Shown: positions 25,080-36,303, counted from the stretch's first letter. The stretch: 48,368 nt of DNA from Hymenoscyphus infarciens (GCA_001414345.1 LLCB01000385.1:1-48368), one strand, 5' to 3'. The notes: generated from the sequence alone by a model not told the origin. A program made the numbers and translations.

Positions 25080-25800
25080 GGCTTACTAACTCTCTCTAAG
25101 CTATAGCCTCTTCTTTCTCTAACTTATTATTCTTCTTTTTACCTTTTTAAGTGTAAGAAGCTTAAATTAGCTCTTTCTCTACTACCTTCTTTTTATAGGG
25201 ACGCTTCTTACCTTAATAACCTCTTATAACTAGCTTTAAAAGAGATGCTTATAAACTCTTTAGGTAGGCCTTAAAGAGGACCTAAACCTAGGTTTAGATA
25301 GAGGTCTTACCCTTTATAATATAGTATAAGAACTATTAAATATTAGTAACTAAAACCCTTTTAATAAGTAAGAGGTACTTATAGTAACCTTAGTATAAAG
25401 TGTTTAAGTCTCTTTTAAGAGAGTAAACTATACTTTTAAACTATTCTTTAGTACTTTTATACTAGTAATAACTAATACCTTATCTAAGGCCTTAGCAGCT
25501 TTCTTAACCTCTCTCTTTTTCTTCTTATTTATAAGCTTATTAAACTCCTTCTTAATAAACTATAGTAACTACCTAAGTTAAAATAGATTTAGTATATATT
25601 TAAGATTAAACTTACTAAGATGTATATAGTATTTTACTCTATATAGTACTTATACTTCTTTAACTTTAGCTTCTTAAAAGTATATATATAATCTCTGTTC
25701 TAAGATTTTACTTAAAGGTACTAAATATAGTAGACTTAGTAGGTAGCTAGAAGTATACTAGGAGGATATAGAAGAGGTATTTTACTATATTAGATTAGTC
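25080..25800 (-). pseudogene. antisense accessory frame inside the gypsy element
   Basis: Between the chromodomain and the 3' LTR the minus strand carries a frame of about 230 codons, open apart from Gln-type stops. It is rich in Lys/Arg/Glu (KKKKREVKKAAKALDK near 25500) with a basic C-terminal half. No known domain was recognised. It could be an antisense accessory gene of this retrotransposon lineage or an unrelated insertion. Confidence 0.45.
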
Positions 25801-26356
25801 TTAAATTAGGTCTAATTAAGAAGAGAAGAACTTACTTTTATATATATATATATAATATATATATTCTAAGAGATAAGTTAGTATATAAGGATATACTTAA
25901 TTAGAAGGTATTCTTACTATTTATTATTATTTAGATAAAAAGAAAAGAAGAAGAGAAGTTAAAATTAGAGAAAAGTCGTCTACTAATATACTACTTATAA
26001 TAATAGCTATTATTTTATAATTATTATTTATTACTTAATAATTATTATTATAATATATAATAATAATAAGAATATAATAACTCTGTAGTAGTATACTACT
26101 TTTTACTTACTAGCTAATTATTAGCTTCTCTTCTATTTATATCTTATTATTATATAGTATATAATAGTAAATAAAGAGTAATTAGCTTTTAAATAATAAT
26201 ACTACTAGCTATTAACTCTATCTTAACTATTAGATATTATAATAGTAAGACTTTTATATTCTTTATAATAAAAAGATAAATAATACTCTAATTAACTTAA
26301 TACTATATTAATTACTAACTAAAGACTTAGAATAAGTCTTTTTAAAGAAGGGAGAA

Positions 26357-26855
26357 TATAATAGTATACTATTTTAGATTATTATATAATAGTTAGATTA
26401 TTATATAATAGTACTATTCTAAATTATTAGTATTTATAAAACTACTAATACTCTTAAGTAGTACTAATACTCTTAATACCTCTAGGGCTAAGATTATAAA
26501 TAACTAATACTTATATAAGTAAAGTACTAAAAGTATTAATATCTAATATTTATATATAGAAGAGATTAAGATTTAGATATTATATATTTAGCTTTTTAAA
26601 AGATTAGAGGTTATATATTTAGCTTTTTAGCTCTTATTATTTAGTATTAGCTATATTAAGTAGAGCTCGGTTATTATTATTATTAGAACTTAGAAGCTTC
26701 TAACCTTCTTATATATAGACGTTTATATTTAATATAGTAGAGAGATAGTTATTATTTTCTTCTATATTAGTACCTAGTATCTATATACGTTATTCTACTA
26801 TACGTACTCTTATATACCTCTACTATAGTTATATGTATTTTGTATTATTATAATA
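26357..26855 (+). repeat. 3' LTR of the Ty3/gypsy element
   Basis: Near-identical in layout to the 5' LTR at 18766 and preceded by a purine tract AAAGAAGGGAGAA. It ends in TATAATA directly against a second copy of the element's 3' internal tail. Confidence 0.85.
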
Positions 26856-27467
26856 ATACTACTAGCTACTAACTCTACCTCGACTACTAGATATAATAAT
26901 AGTAAGATAAGTTATATTCTTTATAATAAATAGATAAATAATACTCTAATTAACCTAATACTATACTAATCGATAACTAAAGACTTAAGACGAGTCTTTT
27001 TAAAGAAGAGAGGATATAATAGTATACTATTCTAAATTATTAGTATTTATAAAACTACTAATACCTCTAAGCACTACTAATACCTCTAATATACCTAAGG
27101 CTGAGATTATAAATAACCGATACTTATATAAGTAAAGTACTAAAGGTATTAATATCTAATATTTATATATAGAAGAGATTAAGGTTTAGATATTATATAT
27201 TTAGCTTTCCAAAGGTTTAGAGGTTATATATTTAGCTTTTTAGCTCTTATTATTTAGTATTAGCTATATTAGATAGAGCTCGGTTATTATTATTATTAGA
27301 ACTTAGAAGCTTCTAACCTCTTATATATAGACGTTTATGTTTAGTATAGAAGAGAGATAGTTATTATTTTCTTCTATATTAGTACCTAGTATCTATATAC
27401 GTTATTCTACTATATATACTCTTATATACCTCTACTATAGTTATATATATTTCGTGCTATTATAATA
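26856..27467 (+). repeat. tandem duplicate of gypsy 3' tail plus LTR
   Basis: 26856-27014 repeats the last 159 bp or so of the internal region (compare 26199-26356), including a purine tract, and 27015-27467 is a third LTR. The third LTR lacks about 45 bp near its start that carries the short tandem unit in the other two. The junction shares ATAATA, which suggests a microhomology-driven or unequal-exchange duplication. Confidence 0.75.
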
Positions 27468-28571
27468 ACCTCTTTTTATAAATACTTTAGAAGTATATCT
27501 TCTACTTATTTAAGAACTCTTTTATAAGCTATCTCTACTAAGCCTTAATACGTTAGTTAGCTATAGAAGTACTAAACTAATATAGGTCTAAAAATTAGTA
27601 TAGCTCTCTACTACTTTCTATAGTTTATTATTAATAAAGTATATAATAAGCGTCTATTATTATTAGAGATTCTAATTCTTAATCTAATTATATATAATAT
27701 AGTATCTTTCTAAGGCTACTTATAGTATTACTATATTATTATAGAGTAGATACTACTATATTATTTAAGATACTATAATAGCTTTAAAGAAGAAATTAAG
27801 TATAGGTATTAATACTAGTATATATCTTAATATTAACGAATCTTAATTTATAATATCTATTAATACTTTATATAAAATTAGACTCTAGTATAATATATTT
27901 ACTATAAGTATTCTTAATCTCTTATAACCTACGATTATACCTCTTTTTATCGACTTTTAATAGTGTCTTTTAAATCTTATTCTAGCTCTATCTTTTATCT
28001 CTATCTCTATTAATACTACGAGTATTAAGATATATATAAAGGAACCTAAGGCTAAAGCTCCTTATAATACTAAAGTAGCTATATTTATAGATCTTATATT
28101 AAAGAATAGCCTCTAGCTCTTTATATCTTTCTTATATAAGGAACTTTTAATATTAAAAGCTTATCTTAAATCGTAACCTTTAGAGCTTTTAAGGCTTAAT
28201 TATAAAGCTTTTATAATTTAATATATATACTATACTTGAATTAGATAATTCTATATCTTTAAAGAGATATACTACTCGTATACGTAAGATAGAAGTAGTC
28301 TTACTTTTTTTATATTAGTAAAAGTTCTATCTTATATTAATTTAGAGCTTAAAAGTAGTATTAGAGATATTAATATTATACTTACTTTTAAGAATATTAT
28401 ATATCTTTTAAGTAGAGACTTCTTTTTAGTATAACTTCTTTATAAACACCTTATATAGCTTTAAATTAATAAACTAACGTAGTATATTTAGACTCTTATT
28501 ATATACTTAAAATCGCTCTTTTTATACTTTCTACTATACTTAAAATTCTAGGATTATTACACTATAATACT
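27468..28571. other. AT-rich degraded sequence, coding remnants possible
   Basis: Both strands show interrupted frames. The minus strand is open for about 80 codons near 27715-27475, and the plus strand near 28020-28560 reads with only Gln-type stops. I cannot assign a family. The first may be the upstream continuation of the frame at 14050-18750, interrupted by the gypsy element. Confidence 0.3.
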
Positions 28572-28748
28572 ACTATTAAGAATATTATACTTTAATAGAT
28601 ATCTAGAGCTACTACTAGAGCTTATTCTCTTCCTTCTTCTATTATTATTAGTACTTGAATTTAAGAGAGAAGAGGGAGTATATATAGTAGTAGAATAGCA
28701 CTTTTAAAGAAAGGAATAATATAGAGTAGTATTTAAAAGAAGAAGCGA
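28572..28748. repeat. tandem repeat copy 1 (about 180 bp)
   Basis: Shares a long stretch with 28776-28962, including AGAGCTACTACTAGAGCTTATTCTC and the TATATATAGTAGTAGAATAG run. Possibly an LTR or MITE fragment. Confidence 0.65.
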
Positions 28749-28775
28749 CTAATTCGATTTATCTTAAGAGGTTCT

Positions 28776-28962
28776 ACTACTAAGAATATTATATTTTAAT
28801 AGATGCTTAGAGCTACTACTAGAGCTTATTCTCTTCTTTCTCTTATTATTATTAGTACTCGAATTCGAGAGAGAAGAGAGAGTATATATAGTAGTAGAAT
28901 AGTACTTTTAAAAGAAGGAATAATAGAGAGTAGTATATAGTATTTAAAGGAAGGAGCGATAT
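28776..28962. repeat. tandem repeat copy 2 (about 185 bp)
   Basis: Direct repeat of 28572-28748, about 204 bp downstream. This copy keeps a CTCGAATTCGAG palindrome that reads CTTGAATTTAAG in copy 1, as expected from unequal RIP. Confidence 0.65.
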
Positions 28963-29310
28963 AAGAGAGTTAGTATATAGAGTAAGCACACTTTTTAGCC
29001 TATAAAATAAATAGCGCTAACCCTAATTAGGAAATTAGTATATAATCGAGAAAAGTAGCTAAAAGTACTTAAATAATCTTAAATTAAGATTATTTAAGCT
29101 TTTAAAGTAAGCTAATTACTTTAATATTAAGTGATCTAGAGTAATTAGTTTAAAAAAGGCCTAGTTTTAAGATATAATTTAAGAACTTATTATAGTAATA
29201 AAAGTCGATTTATATAGTCTTTTTATATTATATATATATATCTCTTACTCTAATATATTTTAATTTAATATTTAATACCTTTTATAATTATTTATTAATT
29301 ATACGACTCT

Positions 29311-29515
29311 TGTGATTTATGATTTATAATTTATAATTTAGCCTCTAAAAAATCTACGTTTATTGATTTACGATTTACGATTTGCGATTTAGCTCTAAAG
29401 GGCTATATACTTAGAAATCTAAGCTTTATGATTTACGATTTGCGATTTACGATTTGCGATTTACGATTTAGTCGTCGTTTCCGACTTTTGGTATGTACAG
29501 GACGCCCTACTAGGA
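29311..29515 (+). repeat. GATTTGCGATTT-type minisatellite and element terminus
   Basis: Many copies of a 7-bp GATTTRC unit in clusters (29314-29340, 29364-29393, 29428-29470), then TAGTCGTCGTTTCCGACTTT and GACGCCCTA. The same end appears inverted at 47965-48045. It marks the right edge of the AT block. Confidence 0.7.
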
Positions 29516-29519
29516 CGCT

Positions 29520-30429
29520 CTAGTTATATATACAGAAGAACTCTTTTTTCATTTTTGACACTTAGTTGATCATTTGTAAAGTTGTGTAACTATACCCTAC
29601 GAATCAAGGATTTGTAACCTAATTGTTCTAAAGAATGTTGGACAATTTTATGATTATTTTGACAAGCCAACTGAGTACTCGATACTATGTATCTTTTAAA
29701 GTCTCTGAATTTTCTTCATTTAACTTGGTTATTCAATGTATCTTGAACAACATAAACTATCAAACAGTTTTCGTTATCCAGAGTGATAAGTTGAGTATCA
29801 TAATTGGCCAATTGTACAATTAGTGAATAAAGGAAAAGAGTTCAGCAGCATTGTCTTTCATTCGCTTTTCACTTCAAACTGCCGCTTCTCAAAAGCCCCA
29901 GCCCATCGTTGGGCAATTTTTGATGACTCAGAACCCGAGTCTTTACCTGGAAAAGTTCCTCGACGTCGCAGCCTCACGGCTTGCCCACACAACCACTTTG
30001 TCAACAAGCAAAAACCACCCGTCACATCCAACCACCGCAACGCTTATTGGCTCGACATAACCAGAACTCTTTGTACTTTATGGCTTGTTTGAGGTAAGGT
30101 AGCAAGCTTACTGTTTGAGGTGCTCCGCATCGAGATTTCCTACGCTCGCTAGCTCGCTTCGCAAAGAGAGTCGCGTCCACGTCGACTTCACCATCGGCGC
30201 TTCGGGGGTTTTTTTGCGTCCGAGAGAGGTATAATCGTTTACTCTTGATCTTTGTGCTAGTACAGTGTCTCATCGATTGCGCGATCTCTTTTTCTCGATC
30301 TCAGCGGCATCTCGCTTCGCGATCTCAACAAAACAATTTACAAGGAATCCTAAAGCGCAAGGCACGATACGATACTATACGACTCAGCTTAAAGATAAGG
30401 GAGAGAAGGAACCTGAAATCCCATTCACC
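29520..30429. other. intergenic / upstream of the next gene
   Basis: Normal composition returns. Overlapping short frames on both strands (29635-30273) have no motifs. The stretch 30265-30429 is open in frame with the following gene but contains only a GTG at its head and is better read as 5' leader. Confidence 0.5.
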
Positions 30430-33135
30430 ATGTCACCCAAAAAGAAAGATCTCGAGCCGGCAACACCATCCAAGACATCGAAACGGAAAGATGCTCCTAC
30501 TACGAATGTCTCGCCGCCAGCAAAAAAAGAAAGATTGAAGATGGACGGGGAAGCCGGTGCAAAAGGATCGAAGGTTAAGACCTTAACGGCTCCAAAATGT
30601 CGACCTGGTGGAATGTTATTGAATTGGCCACCCGATCCCCTGAAAATTTCAACAACGGGTGTAGGTACTTCTGTTGGAGAGGGAAGTGGGATTGCAGTTG
30701 AAAACAAGGCACGAATGATCAAAGGATCACCACCTTCAAGCCCCGAGGTTCCAAAGGAGGGAGAGGGGACTTCTGCGTTCCTGGACGAGCCGGCCGAGTC
30801 AAATCTCGATGCCCCGAAAGCTTTAGAGAAACTAGACAAAGGGCGACCCAAGGAATCAATATCAAGAGTGGGTGCTGGAAAGGGGGCAACAAACGTTCAG
30901 AAATCAAAGCCTAGAACTAGACGAGATATAACATCCAGTGACGCAGAATCATCTTCTACGATTAGTCCTACTCAAGAAGGGCCATCGAATACACCAGTTT
31001 CAACTACGTCAAAGAAACCAGCACCGAGAACTTCGAGAGCAAAATCGAAAAATGGCAAGCCTGAAGCTCCATCTGCTGAAGCGACTTCCGCACAAGAAGA
31101 TGCACCACTTTCCTCCCCCCAACAGAAGCCTAGACCAAAAAAAGCTGCAACAGCTGCCAGAAACGTCAAAGGAAAATCCGACGACATTCCTCGACCATCC
31201 GTTGCCGCGCCAGGGCTACCAAACACCCCAAATCAATCTTTTAACGGGACGCTAGTCTCAACGAACGAAGATGCGGCACCAAAGCAAAAGCTTTCTGAAG
31301 CCCGCAAGTCTAAGAATTCGAACTCGAAGATTGCAGAAGTTCCAATAGCCGCACCACTAGTTCCAGTTGTTTACAAAAACGAAAAGCCAGTTAGGAGAAT
31401 TCAACCCACACCTGTGACCGGGAATACACCACCTCCATCGCCAAAGAGTAGACCAACTCATCCTGTCCATCCTACACCAGCGGCTCCACAGAAGCAGACT
31501 TTAGAAAAAGAAGCAGGTACTGAAGCGGAGTCTCTCTCGGTACTGGCAGTACTAAAGGCGCCCCGAGTGTACAAGAGTCCTTACGAGCCTATTCTGAGGA
31601 ATCCAATTCCTGTGACGAAACCAGTCCAAGAGAACGCAACAGTACCAAGATTACCAACTCCTCTAGCACCACAACCTGAGCAGGAAGATCAAGACGTATC
31701 TTCACAAGCTTCGTCTTCCCAAGGATCGGTCTCCCAAGTACCATCTTCCCGGTCCTCATCCTTCAAACCTTACCGCAGAAAGTCACTGCCACCAACTCAC
31801 CTCCCGGGTGGTTTGGGTACCAGAATTCGCGACAAGCCCCTTCCAAAAGGACTTTCCAAACCAACTGCCCAGCAAATCATCAATATAATTACACCAGGAG
31901 TTCAACGCCGTGGTTGGGGTACGCCTCCTAGGATTCCCGACAATAAAGCTTTGGAAATGATCGAGGAGATATTTCAAGCGAAGGCTCTTGAGGGGGCAAC
32001 TGTGTATGACATTTTGCGATTGCCTATCTATCGGAGCTGGGAGGAGCATAGAGGGAACTATGATAAGCTGATTCAGTGCTTGCAAGATGAGATGGCAGGA
32101 GGTGGTAGGATTGTTCTGGGTGTGAACTGTAAGTGAATTCTTTTTGGACTTATGGTTAGTGTAATACTAACGAAAATTTCAGGCATCAAGCAAGCATACT
32201 CCACGATCTCCAACCCACAACTGAAAGGCGCATACGATAGAACTCTCCAGGTCCACACACCAAATCAAGATCTCATCTCGCCACCTTCCGCCCCTCGTCT
32301 CGCAGGAGCAATCGATGGCCCACCCCATACACCTTCCTTCCACGACTTAGGTGACGAAAGAGGTTCCGGTGTGCAAGGCATGCCAACAATGGCGTTCCGA
32401 GTCCACAAGCCCATCCGGATGCCCATGCAAACTCACGCTTCGTTCTGGACAGTCCTCGCTTACGGACTTTGCGGGGATGTAAAATACTGGGGATTTGTCA
32501 AAGGTGCGACTTTGAAGTATTGGAACTCCGTCGTGTCAACCCCAGAGCATCCACGTCGAGAGGGCTACAAGGTAATGCATGATTATGGCATTTCAATCGG
32601 TGACGCGAGTATGCAAACCCAACTCGAGGGCGAGTACGATGTCACACCCGAGATGTGGCAAGTCGTCGCCGACACATTCGATATCGAACTCTTCACCATA
32701 ATCAACATCCCCTACTGTCCACCCGTTTCAAGCAAGCCCTCCTCCGCAAAAGCACCACGACCAACCCTTACCGTTGTCCCAAGAGGTTCCCACAACAGCC
32801 GACAAATCTTTGTCCTCTTCAATCCCGCAACGCGCGATTACGAGCCCGTATTTCCGGTTAGAAATGTTGGTCGCGATTGGAGGTATGAGAAGCATATGCC
32901 TCTTGAGAGGATCGGGGCTCCGCAGGGGGATACGATTGAGAAGGCCGAGAAGGAGAAGCAGGAGAGTGATATGAGACGATGTCCATTCTTGGAGCGGGAC
33001 GAGAAGGGAGTTTTTGTTGAGCCGGTTAGTAAGATGGAGGGGTATGAGGGGGAGATTGAGGCACCTGGTGCGTTGGTTGGTGGGGGATGGATGGGGGGGA
33101 AATGGGATGGAATTTTGAAGGAAGGGAATGAGTAG
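30430..33135 (+). CDS. large disordered protein with J-like and OTU-like (pseudo-enzyme) regions
   Basis: Exons 30430-32128 and 32183-33135 (54-nt intron with a TACTAAC branch site) give 883 residues. The start has a good context (CACCATGTC). Residues 1 to about 510 are Ser/Pro/Lys-rich and look disordered with nuclear-type basic patches (SPKKKD, SKRKD). Residues about 520-585 resemble a J-domain in helix layout (TVYDILRLP ... ISNPQLKGAYDR) but lack the HPD loop. Residues about 640-795 fit an OTU-like fold: HASFWTVLAYGLCGD for the catalytic loop, EMWQVVADTFDIELFTI for the core helix-strand and RDYEPVFPV for the last strand. The expected Cys is Ser and the expected His is Asp, so deubiquitinase activity is unlikely. 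I infer a scaffold or ubiquitin-binding role. Both domain calls are by eye. Confidence 0.8.
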
Positions 33136-33821
33136 TACGAGGAAGCTAATGGAGGGCCAGGAGAGTGGGGACGTGGAGGGTGTGTAGTGAGTGGAATGGA
33201 GGGCATTGGATGTTGCATGTGCTGCCTCTGATGTGTTGAGTATTGTAAAATGGCCCGATTTGAGATAATTGTGGCGATGACACGCAGAGAAAGATCTGTA
33301 CTGCAAAGCCGCTGAGAGAGAACTCATTCTTTGTATTAGCCTCTCGATAAATAGGAGCGGAAAGCTTTGTGTCGTCTAAATCAAAATGAAAATGAAAGAT
33401 ATTGAGAACACGTTCTGCGAAACTTGCCTGAAATATCTCGATGTGGTATGATTGGTCAAGTGTTCCCGAGTAACGGTAAGCCATTCTTCATCAAGTAAGC
33501 TTACTCGTGGCTTACCCGCAGCATCACGGGTAAGCTACAGATTATTGATAGCTTACCTAACCTCAATATTGGGGGCTAAACTACCATTTTGTACCTTATC
33601 GTTTTGTCCGACTTTGGAAAGGTGTTTGAATATGTTTCTAGTGAAAAATCATCACACATCTTCCTTTTCTTTGCCACTTGAAGAGGAAGAGGAACTAAAT
33701 AGATTGAAGCCAAAACACCATTTATGTACTATTCCATCAAATATACAACCCACTCCCTATTTACAAATCATAACCCACGTAATTAATCATTAAACCACCC
33801 CAGTATCTCTTCCTCGCCATC
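33136..33821. other. intergenic, no supported gene
   Basis: Lies between two convergent genes, so it holds both 3' UTRs. A small hairpin (GCTTACCCG/CGGGTAAGC) sits at about 33510-33538. No further gene was seen. Confidence 0.55.
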
Positions 33822-34999
33822 CTACTCATCCAAGCACTTTGTACACCCCTCACTAACCCCCTCCAAAATCTCCCTCAACTCCTCCCAAACCCTCTCCTGC
33901 GTCCTGACCCCCTTCTCACTCCTAACCCAAGCACTCGGCTCCCTAACCTCACAGTCGGCCATATAACACCCATGACTCTCACTCCCCGCCGCCGCCGCAG
34001 CAACCAAAGTCCGACTCCCCACCTCCGTTTTCCTCGCCAGTATAAACTTCCCTATGGCAGCAGCTATATTAAGTGGGAAAACGGCGTGGCGCATGAGGGC
34101 GGATTTACAGAGTCCGGGGGTCAGGGTGTTGATGATTATTTCTGGGTGCGGGAACGGGTTTGAGGGAGAGGAGGTGGAAGATGTTGGATCGTGGATTAGA
34201 GGGGCGAGAGCCCGGACTATGAGGACGTCGAGGAGTTTGGAAGTGTTGTAGCGGTCGGGTTGGAGGGAGGGGGTGTTGGAGGCGAGGGTTTTGAAGATTT
34301 CTCCGGGGGGAGAGTTTTGTTCTTTGAATGCTGCCTGTATTCCATATCATATTAGTATTAGCAATCGAAAATCTTCAAGAAATTGGGATTTGAGAAGGAA
34401 ACTTGCCTGTTCGTGAGCTTCGCTTGCCACAATTACGAGTCTCGGTGGTGTCCCTCCATGCTTCGCTGCCGATTTCCGTAATATAGGTACCAGCAAAAGC
34501 GCCATCAGAAATGTACTCAAAACATTGACAGCAATCGTCCTCTCCGTCCCCTCAACCAGCTCCCATTTCGGAATCGCAACCCCCGCATTCTCAATCACAA
34601 CATCGATCCTCTCCTCTTTGCTAGCTCTCTCACAAAACACCTTCACACTTTTGAAAGAACTCAAATCCACCTCCCATACTTCCAACACTCCTTTTCTACC
34701 GGTGGTATGTTCGATATCTGTAAGAGCCGCTTCGCCCTTTGATATGCTTCGACAACCTAGGATTACCCGCGCGGCATTGAGACGGACGAAGTGTCGCGCT
34801 GCTTCGAGACCGAGCCCGACGTTTGCGCCCGTTATGAGAATCACTTGGTTTGTGAAGTCGTGTGTGGGAACAGGGAGCTTTGTGAAGAGTTGGGATTTGA
34901 GGAAGGAGACTAGAAAGCCTGGGGGTCTGGAGTTGAAATGATCAGCTTTGTAAATGATGAACTTGGGGACAGGAAGTCGTACAAAGTAAGGGCCGCCAT
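33822..34999 (-). CDS. short-chain dehydrogenase/reductase, 3 exons
   Basis: NAD(P)-dependent SDR of the retinol-dehydrogenase/WWOX-like type. Exons 34999-34983, 34926-34407 and 34334-33822 give 349 residues. The first exon has only 17 nt (MAALT plus two bases); it restores an ATG that the long open frame lacks and joins in phase to LPPGFLVSFLK. Cofactor motif TGANVGLG is at 38-45, NAG at 119-121, the catalytic Ser near 174 (IVASEAHEQ), and YNTSK with Tyr208 and Lys212. The second intron (34335-34406) uses a GC donor (CAG/GCAAGT), the commonest non-canonical class. The C-terminal third is Ala/Ser-rich and may touch membrane. The substrate cannot be told from sequence; lipid, retinoid-like or secondary-metabolite carbonyls are typical. 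Confidence 0.9.
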
Positions 35000-35709
35000 T
35001 TTGCCTGATTTCTGTTATGAAGTTGAATGAATTGCCGCACAGCGGGAAAATGTATATTAAAAAGGGATGTTTAAGAAGACAGATGGAATAAAAACTTGAA
35101 AACAATCAGGAATAGATAATACAGCTTCGCAAAGAGCAATCGTGAGTACTTGTAGTCAAAACGCGACAGAGCTCCTCTTGAAACATGGCTGATACTCGAG
35201 CTTCGCAACCCACTTTTTGCCTATCCCACTCGGGATTTGGGATTTGCAGAAAAGAAAAGAATCGGAACTTCCACTGATTCTCGTTCTCTTTCTCTCCATC
35301 TGGTGATGGTGATGTTTGTTTGATGTACGTGGCCTATGGTACGAACTTCCCGTAATGTTGGTGACTAGCCCGCGTTCTTCCGGCTATGTCTGAGCCAAGG
35401 TGCAGGGCCAGCAGTTTTGGAAATGTTCCGATGGGAATCTAAGATCTCTTAGTTAAGGCTTCCTCCGTAGATCATTTGAGGAGAAAAGAAATTCTTAATT
35501 CGCATTCTGATTGGGGTAAATCTCAAATCATGGCTCAATTCATTGTGAAAACCCCGCCCCCATTGACATGACAAAATAGAGACCTAAACCAGCTACAAAT
35601 CAAACTCCAAGTCCCTTCCATCAGAGGTATAAAATCCCACCCATTACTCCATCCCATAGATCCTCCCTCCCTTCAACTCCTCATACTTCCTCTTGTCCCA
35701 TAATTTCAC
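35000..35709. other. intergenic, no supported gene
   Basis: Holds the promoter side of the SDR gene and the 3' side of the PMP3-like gene. The open frame running above 34999 on the minus strand has no ATG. Confidence 0.55.
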
Positions 35710-36121
35710 TTAAGCATGTCCAGCAGGTTGAACAATAGTCCCATATCCCTGGCCCCCGCTCTGGATCCTATCGCTATAAACACCCGGCGCTCTCTGGGCC
35801 TGGAATCGTCCCTCTCGAGCCTGTTCTCTGCGATCGTAGTATATGTATTCGACGTAAAAAGCATGAATATGGCCTGGGATGTAACTGTTTTTGATCAGTA
35901 TTGAGGAGGATGAACATCCGGAGGGGAGGGGAGCTTACCCTAGCAATGTCAAGAGGATGTTGATGAGGAGATCTGGACCACAGCCCGCGACGGCAAAGAC
36001 GCCGATGGGTGGAACTGCTAGAGTCAGTATGGGATGGCACCTGGGCAGAGGGAGGGGAATTGTTGTGGTAAATACCTAGGAGGGTGATGAGGATTAGGAG
36101 GATCGCGGGAACAGCACCCAT
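35710..36121 (-). CDS. PMP3/UPF0057 plasma-membrane proteolipid, 3 exons
   Basis: Exons 36121-36076, 36017-35939 and 35884-35710 (introns of 58 and 54 nt) give 99 residues. The first 55 or so are a canonical PMP3 unit: a hydrophobic helix with AVPPIGVF, a short loop with AGCGPDLLINILLTLLGYIPG, and a second helix ending HIHAFYVEY. Yeast Pmp3 is about 55 residues; here a polar Arg/Gln/Gly-rich tail of about 40 residues follows, as is common in filamentous fungi. Family members sit in the plasma membrane and influence membrane potential and salt tolerance, often under stress control. A perfect TGACGTCA site lies about 190 bp upstream. All three exons are too short to stand out as single frames; the join was made by phase and family motif. 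Confidence 0.93.
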
Positions 36122-36303
36122 TGTGGAGTATGGCTTATTGGTGGTTTGAGAGTTGTGTATTTGTTGATTGTTGAGGTATTCCCGTGAGAATTAGTATTTG
36201 GTTTCTTTAGAGAATATGTTTGTGAGATGGAGAGAAAAGGGAAATTCCAAAGGAGCTGGAGTGATTGATTTATCATGCCTTGTGGCGCGACAACACCACA
36301 CGC

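Larger units (their letters stand above)
18766..26855 (+). mobile_element. degenerate Ty3/gypsy chromovirus
   Basis: LTR-bounded element of about 8.1 kb on the plus strand. Remnants in order: a gag zinc knuckle (20881-20928) whose Cys codons read Tyr; an aspartic protease ALVDxGxN-type site (21162-21190) reading DIG; reverse transcriptase (about 22050-22560) with a YKKLNAL-like segment near 22180 and the catalytic YxDD box reading YLNN near 22470; RNase H and integrase, the latter with an xxGSQF segment near 24000 and a TTYYKxxDR-like segment near 24085; and a chromodomain (about 24690-24890). A polypurine tract (26344-26356) abuts the 3' LTR. Stops throughout make it dead. Gag-PR-RT-RH-IN-chromodomain order identifies Metaviridae, chromovirus clade. 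Confidence 0.88.
13468..29310. other. RIP-degraded transposon block (about 16 kb)
   Basis: Very AT-rich throughout. CA and TG dinucleotides are nearly absent, TA is in large excess, and CG dinucleotides persist. This is the signature of CpA-to-TpA repeat-induced point mutation on both strands. Coding remnants are riddled with TAA/TAG at positions where Gln is expected. Individual elements are listed separately. Confidence 0.9.

Noticed and set aside
30384..31226. Minus-strand frames opposite the disordered region
   Set aside because: Antisense shadows of a Ser/Pro-rich coding region.
32728..33327. Long minus-strand frames overlapping the pseudo-OTU gene
   Set aside because: Pro/Leu/Ser-rich shadow of the well-supported plus-strand coding sequence.
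34525..34941. 138-codon plus-strand frame in the SDR gene
   Set aside because: Antisense shadow; the minus strand carries the complete SDR motif set.
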